From Chaunax sp. Z400 (lineage: Eukaryota; Chordata; Actinopteri; Lophiiformes; Chaunacidae): DNA of 64,000 nucleotides. How positions within the stretch are numbered: the stretch's first letter is position 1; every line of letters begins with the position of its first letter. The notes beneath the pieces are model-generated. The model searched no databases. It had not been told where the DNA came from and saw only the letters and a program-made list of their open reading frames with translations. The stretch lies in contig CM075194.1 in the NCBI GenBank assembly GCA_037577475.1, positions 20,462,992 through 20,526,991 on the forward strand, written 5' to 3'. Both the position numbers and the translations under genes were made by a program. Below, in pieces: positions 56,661 to 64,000 of the stretch.

Positions 56661-57957
56661 TACTTCAAGGGCGTTACCTGCTATTACCGTAGATTTCCTG
56701 TATTCTGTTTGAATAATAAGCGCTATAGCCCCAGTATATTCTCCAAATTATACTCTTCAACTTCTTACGTGCAACAATTCTCTGAAAAAACAAGCTGAAG
56801 CATATAAGTCAAGTTTAACTAAATAACAGAAAAAACTAAATAAATTACAGCTATAAGACTAAACCAATATATTTAATTTCTCTGAAGTCTGAAAATCATG
56901 ACAGTCACTGGTATTATTGCCAATAAGTTGTAAGATTAAATAACCAAAAAGAAAAAGGTCAAAATAAAGGTTTTAAAATGTTTGTGTATCTTGGGGTGAT
57001 AGTTTGTTAAAGAAAATGTATTAAATATATATTTCATTCTACAACTATAGGTTCTGTATTATTGACAGTGATTTGTCATGCTTTAAGAAATACTGTCACC
57101 TATTGCAAATAAGAAAGGAAACATATGTTTTTTGTTTTAAATATATGTTGCAAATGGATAAAATATGCTATTTTATCTATTTTCTCTTCTTTATATGAGC
57201 AGCTTTACCTAAAAGGTGAATGTAAATATAACATAAATCCGTCCTCAGTGGAGAAGCTGCTATTTTATACCATTAAATCCCTTCATTCTCATGTTTATAT
57301 TGTTGTCATTCTTCCTATCAGGTGTGTTTCACTGTTGTCTAAACAAGACCTATGAAGCAATGGGAGAGAGAACCAGAGGGTGAGACAAGTATTGCGTAAG
57401 TTAGCCTGTGCTTTGTGTTCAAAAAGAAAATAACAGTGAAGAGAAAATAGCAGCCTGGGATGCTAAAAGTAACCTCATCAGCACAGATGGCCTCCACGCT
57501 TTCCGCCAGTGGGTCAGTGGGTGAGGGAAGAGTGGAGGGGAGTGGAGGCGAGAGGAGAGGCTGTGGCCGCACGCCGCTATCCAGGGGAGAGTGTGGGCGA
57601 CGCGGGCAGGAAGAAAAGAGAGAGACAAGGACTTCTAATGCCAAGTGGGCCGAGGTTTGCAGGATACACTGCTAAAAACAGACATGATGACGCTCAGAGG
57701 TCATCTGGCTGATTTGTCATCAGCTATTTCAGCAATGTTAAACAACTGACAAGGGAAGGGGAAATATGTTGACATCACTAGTGCATGCTCACATCACTTC
57801 TGCCCCCACATTTTTCCGATTGTGCAATCATCAAGGCAGAGAAATCAAACATTGTTTCCTGGATTTCAGAGTGGGCCATATTTAGTCACCGGGACGACAC
57901 TGGCTAACCACTGAAAGAGGATGAAAACTGGTGTCACAGCATCACCTTAAGGTGGTC

Positions 57958-58013
57958 TCCTCTCCTTTCCTCTCTTTTCTTTTCTTTCCATTTCTTCTCT
58001 TCTCTTCTCTTCG
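57958..58013 (+). repeat. Pyrimidine tract (TCTT/TCTCT)n
   Basis: About 56 bases of CT-only sequence apart from one interrupting A, built of TCTTTTC and TTCTC words. It is a degenerate microsatellite. Confidence 0.85.
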
Positions 58014-58639
58014 ATGCAGATCTGGATCCTCTCTGAATGACGGCACTGTTTCCATTCAAGCCTTGGGAATAAATGATGAATAACTGTGATGAACTTTACG
58101 GCGAAGCCTTACAGTAAAATCTCTTACATGTAGTGGAATTACTTAGAAACACATCAACAGTAAATGACTCAACTTGAGTTGAGTAAGAAACCTTTAACAA
58201 CCTTTAACAATGATTGCATCACCCTGTATTGCAATGTTAAGATAGCAAATGATGTAGTTTTGTCTTTAAGACAGAAGAATGAACACACACCTTTCACACC
58301 TGTACTCTCCACAAACACTTATTAACATGTAGGACCTGCTGGACCTACACTGAAATGAAGTGTGTAGTATCAGTGAGCTGCCAGCAGAGAGCAAACAAGA
58401 CTACTGCTAGCTGTACTGTATACTGTGGCAGCCAGAGGGAACATTGTGTGAAAAATCTACAGAATAATCACTGTATAAAAATGAACCTACACTTATAATT
58501 AGTCAGCCAGCTCCTCCAACACCACTGCTATTTGTAGTGCTGCATTGGATTTGGATCAAAATCAAAATTGGGTGTTAAATACTCCAGTTATATTTATTCA
58601 CACATTTCAATTTTCTAAACTTATTTTCACATACTGTAA

Positions 58640-59170
58640 AGGCTGAACACCAAGGCCGAACAACTGACCCAGGTCCCACCCCTCTATAAGGTTTCATGCA
58701 AATAGGTTCAGAACGTTTTTGTGTAAATAGGGAAAATGTTGAAAAACACCTTGTCAAAAACCACCAAAAATATATGGGCTCTTTCCTGGCCCATACCCCA
58801 TCCTTCCTACAAGTTTCATGGAAATCCATCCAGACGTTCTTGGGTAATCCTGCCAACCATTAGATCTGGCAGATTTGGATTTTTTTTTATTTAGATCTGT
58901 ACCAAATTTCTCACAGTCATAGACTCCAACCCTGTAAATCGGCTTGATTCTCTCATCTAGATCCATGCATTATTTTCTGAGGAGTTAAAGATATGTTGAA
59001 AAATGCCATGTCTCACAATGTTTAAGAAAGTGGGGAAAAAAATCCTTGATCCGCCCCTTTTGTCCGAATCCACACCGAAATTAAATGGGGTCTATTAAGG
59101 GCCAAGATCCATCTTCCCACCAAGTTTCATGGAAATCCATCCATTAGTTGTTGTTTTTTTCACAGCTTCT
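58640..59170 (-). repeat. GCCAAGGAGG-family repeat, long reverse copy
   Basis: On the plus strand TTCCTACAAGTTTCATGGAA, ATCCATCCAGACGTTCTTGG and GTAATCCTGCCAACCATTAG, then CCACCAAGTTTCATGGAAAT, are repeated internal blocks in reverse. At least two units are joined head-to-tail, as in copy 2 at 3960-4450. Confidence 0.65.
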
Positions 59171-60673
59171 TTTTGACTCCATAGTGCACTAATCTGGCTC
59201 TGACAGAAACAGAGCATTTTTCACTATGTGCAAACTGAAACACTTCTGTTTCAGTCTCTTGTTAAATACGGGTTTGCAGAAGAGGACAGCAAATCAGCAG
59301 CAAAACATTATTTTCCTCTTACATGGGATTTATGTCTATTTCTCTTTTCAGACTCTTTAAATCATAGAGCATTTTGAAAGTAATATACCATTAAGAATGT
59401 TTGCTTCTCAGTACTCATCATTATATCAAGGTCATATCAGTAAGAGTCACTTCAACTAGGCCACCCACATGCAATGATGTTGGCAGGATTTGTGACCACA
59501 CAGTCCAGGATCTTTGCTTTAATGTAATCCAGTTATTCCTTGCCTCTAAAAGAACACTGGTGATGCCCTCCTGTGGACAAAAAAGGGAAATACAAGAAGC
59601 CACAAAATAGTCAAGAAGGCCCATTACGAGCTCTGTAGGGAATACACATCACCATAACTGTAATGTTCTTTTTCTTTTGTCATAACTTTGCACAATTTAT
59701 AATAACTAGAGAAATAAACACTTGTAATACTCCGTGTAACACAGGCTACACAGGGAATGGATATTGCCGGCTTGTTGGCTATATTCAGCAGCAAATTGGA
59801 TTTGCATTGAGCTTGACCAGGAGCCAAGCCACAAGATCCTTGGAAAGTTTACCAGGTCATTGACCCGAGGTGTTTAGTGAGAAAGCCCCTCACACAGAAA
59901 ACAAGTAAGCCTGAAGCTTTTTAAGGCAAAGCAGGCTGTTTGTGAGTTTAACAGCAGCAAAGACAACTGGAACAACTGTCTAAAGATAAAGCTACTATAA
60001 TGAATCTTATGTTGAGATTTTACATTTAGATCTACAACAGCATGCTTTGGAATGACTACAATAAGTATACTTAAGGCAGACATCTTAAGAAGTTTGTGTT
60101 ATGTTTGGAAGGTGATGGTATTGTCTTATTGATTATGTTTGGTTGGGTGTCATTTATGAGTGTAATGTAATGCAAAATGCACTTTTTGAATCATTGTCCG
60201 TATTTTTTGCAGGTTAAAAGATCTAGACAACGAATGCAAATATACTGCAGAACATGCATGTGACATATGCACACACACAACAACATCCTAGAGACAATGT
60301 TAGCAAAGAATGACATCATTGAAACTGGATGCCCCACTTAAACCAATTATACCTGACATACTCTCCTTCTTCACATCTCCCACTGTCTCTCTCTGTCTGT
60401 CTCTCTTGTTTCGCGAGAAGCTCTGGTTGTTTTTGGCCACTGAAATAAAGCAAAGGTTAACCTGTAATGAAAGATCACCAATTTCTTCAGTTTAGCCTTG
60501 TCAAAATATGGTCTGTCGGACACCACAAATAGACTTTATCCTTTTATGGCAAATATTTTGACATAACAGGAAACACACAGGTGTAACTAATTAACTAAGT
60601 GAGCCAATCAAGTGATGCAGCACTTGATCACCCCCCCCAGGATATTAATGACACCTAGATTAACCTCAAAATA

Positions 60674-61882
60674 CAGTTGGTAGAAAAATTATTCAACTCC
60701 CATTGTATATTAATTTTAGTGACAAAATATAGGCCGACAATAAATCAGCTGTTTGCAATAACTAAATCACATAATTAGCTCAATGTAACAGATATTACAA
60801 GTGCCTTTCCCCCCACATTCAACACAAAATGCTACTTTTACTGACAACTGCAGTAGCAAAAAAAATCATCCCCCTGAATAGTATCCCTCAGAGAACACAT
60901 TTACAAATCAGATGTTGGTTAAACACCGTGCCAACCTTCATCAGAGTCACAAAGTTTTTCTGTTAAGGCCTAAATTTACATGAAGGCTCCATGCCCCAAC
61001 TCAAGCCACTCACCACTGCTGACCCAAAAGCACAAGAAAGTAGCCAGTAGCTCAGAACCATCTAGATAAGACAAATATACTGTGGGATACTGTTCTGTGC
61101 AGCCATGACAAGAACTGGAACTTTTGGGGCCTATGGATCAGCGGCATGTCTGGAGGAGGAAGAATGAAGCATATGCTGTAAAGAACATCTATAGTGAATC
61201 ATGGTGGTGGCTCGGTGATGCTCTTGGCCTGCTTTGCTTCCTTGGGCATTGGAAATCAGCAGCATGTAGAGGGTGAGATGGATTCCATCAAGTATCAGGA
61301 AATCCTAGAAGAAAACATCTCACCATCTGTGAGGAAGCTGAAGCATGGACGTCATTGGACATTCCAAAAAGACAATGATCCCAAACAGACCTCAAATTCC
61401 ACCAAGGCTTGGTTTCAGAAGAAATCCTGGAACATTCTAGAGAGGTCGTCAGTTGCCTGACTTGAATCCCATAGAAAATCTCTGGTGGGATTTGAAGAAG
61501 GTAGCTGCAGCACGTAAACCCAGGAATATTCCAGAACTGGAGGCCTTTGTCCATGAGGAATGGGCTAAGATTCCTCAGAAACACTGCCAAAAGCTGGAAT
61601 CTGGATATGCATAATGTTTACAGCAGGTCATAGCAGCAAAAGGGTCTACAAAATACTAGAGATGCTTGTCTTTAAGTAGTTTAATAATTTTTGAAGACTG
61701 CAGTAGTCAGTAAAAGTAGTATTTTGTGTTATATTTGGGGAAAACACTTGTAATATCTGTTGTATTGAGCTAATTAAACTGTTCCTCTTTGATTTGGTTA
61801 TTATAAACAGCTGATAAATAGTATATTTAGCCAATAAACCTAATATACAAGGGGGGTTGAATAGCTTTATTACAGATATTAG
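60674..61882 (+). mobile_element. Tc1-like DNA transposon, decayed, with long IR/DR termini
   Basis: The left end follows TA and begins CAGTTGGTAG, a typical Tc1 terminus. The reverse complement of the right end (about 61655-61882) matches the left end over some 220 bases (for example TCAGCTGTTT, ACAGATATTACAAGTG and CTACTTTTACTGAC occur in both, in order). Each arm carries an outer and an inner motif of the form CAGT-(N)-AAAAATTATTCAAC (outer at 60674 and about 61851-61882; inner near 60851 and 61678-61702), the IR/DR layout known from Sleeping-Beauty-type elements. A broken transposase lies between. The right tip is degraded. Confidence 0.85.
61133..61614 (+). pseudogene. Tc1-like transposase remnant (frameshifted)
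   Basis: Tc1/mariner DDE transposases cut and paste their element. Visible parts are WRRKNEAYAVKNIYS in one frame (from about 61155), then MNHGGGSVMLLACFASLGIG and WTFQKDNDPKQTS (61194-61460), which is the second-Asp region of the catalytic core. After a one-base loss near 61445 the frame shifts to LPDLNPIENLWWDLKK (from 61450), with the third catalytic acid in the DLNPIENLW motif, ending at TAA 61612-61614. The N-terminal DNA-binding domain is not readable. It is inactive as it stands. Confidence 0.88.
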
Positions 61883-62089
61883 AACAGAACAAGTTATATT
61901 GCCTTGTTATAAAATGTTATTAAAAATAAGGTTATAATGGCTACAAGTTCACTTGGTCATAAAGAGAGGCTGGTTATCCATCCACACAGCAAGTTTTTAG
62001 TCCATATAAATGATTATCCTGATATGAAAATAGGAAGTAAACAGACAAGATGATGTAGCTTTAACACTCAGCCCTCCTCCAAGGAGAAT

Positions 62090-62612
62090 AGTGTGACATC
62101 GCTCGGCGGCACAGCCAATCAGCGGGCAGTACGCTCTAGCCGGAGGAGTACTCTGTGTGCTCGTGCAGCTGGTGTACATTTGGTTGTGTGCATGTGTGTG
62201 AGTGTGCGTGTGTGCGTGTCTGAGTGCAAACAAGTTGATATCATTTTTAATTTTCCAGACATCTTTGAATTAAGCCCTGGAAGTGAGCTCGAGGGGGTTA
62301 TCGTTCACATCCGCGTGAGGAAAAGAAAAACACTTTCCACATCAACGGAGGCTCTAATCAACTCGAAAATAATAAGTTTGCTACGTACAAGCCACATCTA
62401 CGCAGTTTAACGAATGTCGCTGTATCACTCCTTTGACACCAGCTAATTTGAAGCTAAAGGGGTTCAGCTACTATTTCTGTGGTGGGCAGTCAAGTGAATG
62501 AGTGTCGTGTGCCTTTTAAATGTGTAAAGTCGCTCATGTTAGCTAATGAACGTCACATAAGACGCTAATAAAAACGTAATAGCAGGGGATAAGCCATAAG
62601 CTACTCATAAAA
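62090..62612 (+). promoter_or_regulatory. Putative promoter and 5' UTR for the right-edge gene
   Basis: The segment is richer in CpG than its surroundings (GCTCGGCGGCA, AGCGGGCAG, TAGCCGGAGG). It contains AGCCAATCAGCG at 62113-62124, a good NF-Y CCAAT box, and no TATA box in a useful place. A donor-bearing coding exon follows at 62613. The open frame 62093-62410 overlaps a GT-rich run and matches no protein I know. The transcription start cannot be placed. Confidence 0.5.
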
Positions 62613-62681
62613 ATGCTAAAGACGCTGACGAAGAAGCTAAGAAGACATTCACTCAATGAGATACATCCTTTCCACCTGAAG
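62613..62681 (+). CDS. Probable first coding exon of an unrecognised gene running off the right edge
   Basis: The ATG at 62613 follows an in-frame TAG at 62580. It opens 23 codons reading MLKTLTKKLRRHSLNEIHPF and HLK, ending in phase 0 at a consensus donor AAG|GTAAGT. A CCAAT box and CpG-containing sequence about 0.5 kb upstream fit a promoter and 5' untranslated region. The peptide is strongly basic; RRHS fits the R-R-x-S phosphorylation consensus of PKA-type kinases. I do not recognise the protein and no second exon is evident before the window ends at 64000. Alternatives are a 5' UTR with a short upstream frame, or chance. Confidence 0.55.
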
Positions 62682-64000
62682 GTAAGTTTGAGTCACTTAC
62701 TAGTAGAATACTACAATGCATTATATTATGTTTTCTGTAAATACACAGTGCTTTTGTGCTAAAATACACACTACAGAAGAAGAAGGACAACTGTTTGTGG
62801 ACTGCGTGGCTTTACTTTTGTCTTGTGACTTGTTCACTTACAAGCCAATTGTCTAAACACTCAATGTACTCACGAACTGTAGCCTTGCTTGAATAGTGAG
62901 TTCATTAACACTCTCCTCCTTTCTCTTTCACTCATTCACACACACTCATTCACTCACACACACACACACACCATGATAGAGGCAATAACTACAAAACTTG
63001 TATGTGGAAATATCCAGCCTTGTTCTAAAATAAGCCTGCGTTGTTTGGTAGTATTTTCTGCCTCTAAGCACCTCAACCCATTCATTACCATGTTAAAAGG
63101 AATCTTACTCTTCAAGACTCACATGACTGAGCCAGATGTTTACAAGAGATCCACACTGCTACACAAACACACCAGCAAACATGTTGCATGTCAACAAACT
63201 CTCCCACTCACAGATGGACACTGCTTGACTCATAAAGTGTGGACATTGAGTGGACAATGAGTTCTGGTGTGTGTAAGACATTCATGGTCCATGTTTTTCT
63301 TGTAAAAAAGCTGTGTTTTCTAGGTGGAAATAGTTGTGTGTGTTGTTGGCAAGGGTGTGGCTATGATAGTTAATTTAGATTAGACCAGAAAAAAACAACA
63401 TTTCAGTGAAAAACCATATTGTTACAAGCTATTATTGTCCTGACATCTTCATCTTTATCCTCTAATTATCCACAACACAATTTGTTACCTGCTGCTCAGT
63501 TCGCATAAAGCCTCTTTTTGGTGAGTTGACGGGTGGATTGTATCCTGCACGGGTCACTAACGTGCTCCATCCACAACAATACTGTGCACCAACCATGTAT
63601 AGTCAGTAGCATGACAGCCATTTTGTGCCTAAGTGCCCCTGTTCAAAGGCCTGGCTGGGGATAACATGGAAAGTGTGCCATCCCTGTCGTCTACTTTTGC
63701 TTGTGTTTGTTGCTCTGTTCTGGTAAAAGTGTTTAGTGTGATGAAAAAAAATCTTTACACTGAGCCTTACATTACAGAAACTTTTACTCACACTATTTAT
63801 AAAGAATTCCCACTGGAAACAGCACTGATTGTTAAGTCAGAGCCTGCGTTCCATCTGCCACATGCATTTTGTTTTGGTTTGTATTCAACCTGTCTGACCT
63901 GTGCTTTCACTGCTCGGGTGTCTAATTCTTGCTTAATTGCTTCCAAATTTTCACAATTACTGAAGGGAGTACAAAGTTATTACTGTCAGGAATGATAGCC
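62682..64000 (+). other. Intron 1 of the right-edge gene, to the window end
   Basis: After the GTAAGT donor at 62682 the sequence is AT-rich with a CA run at about 62939-62970. I see no acceptor-bounded coding block. The open frames at 62889-63260 and 63633-63995 have no recognisable product. Confidence 0.45.

Noticed and set aside
62093..62410. 105-codon frame as the start of the right-edge protein
   Set aside because: It overlaps the GT-rich, CCAAT-containing promoter-like stretch and ends before the spliced ATG exon at 62613, which has an upstream stop and a consensus donor.

Overview
The window is nuclear DNA of a ray-finned (probably percomorph) fish. The evidence is interrupted vertebrate genes with GT-AG introns, AT-rich non-coding DNA, long CA/GT microsatellites, a Tc1-like transposon, tRNA-derived SINEs and several dispersed repeat families I know from teleost genomes. 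Nothing is bacterial: there are no operons, ribosome binding sites or CRISPR arrays. Most long open frames are chance frames in repeats.

Layout. (1) 1051-38954, plus strand: a complete ribokinase gene (RBKS) in eight coding exons. All junctions keep frame and give a 310-residue PfkB-family sugar kinase with intact motifs. Introns of 0.5-9.1 kb fill the rest of the first 39 kb. They hold microsatellites, SINEs, a nested repeat insertion, a 45-bp minisatellite array of about 21 copies (19.4-20.36 kb), and some repeat-free, GC-richer patches. (2) 39597-41518, minus strand: the mitochondrial ribosomal protein gene MRPL33 in four coding exons, including a 19-nt microexon. It lies tail-to-tail with RBKS, 642 bp separating the stop codons, and has two ETS-type sites just upstream of its start. 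The same RBKS/MRPL33 tail-to-tail order is found in mammals. (3) about 41.65-62.1 kb: 20 kb with no gene I can support. It is rich in old repeats and ends with a decayed Tc1-like element with long inverted terminal repeats (60674-61882). (4) about 62.1-64.0 kb: a probable promoter with a CCAAT box, and a first coding exon (62613-62681, plus strand) of a gene that continues past the right edge. I do not recognise its 23-residue N-terminus.

The two recognised genes have unrelated jobs: RBKS phosphorylates free ribose, and MRPL33 is a small protein of the mitochondrial large ribosomal subunit. They are linked by position and probably by overlapping antisense 3' ends. I found no convincing new biological system. 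The best leads are the CA tract beside the weak exon-6 donor of RBKS, the convergent 3' overlap, the minisatellite open on both strands, the IR/DR transposon relic, a repeat-borne perfect oestrogen-response palindrome, and the unidentified first exon at the right edge.
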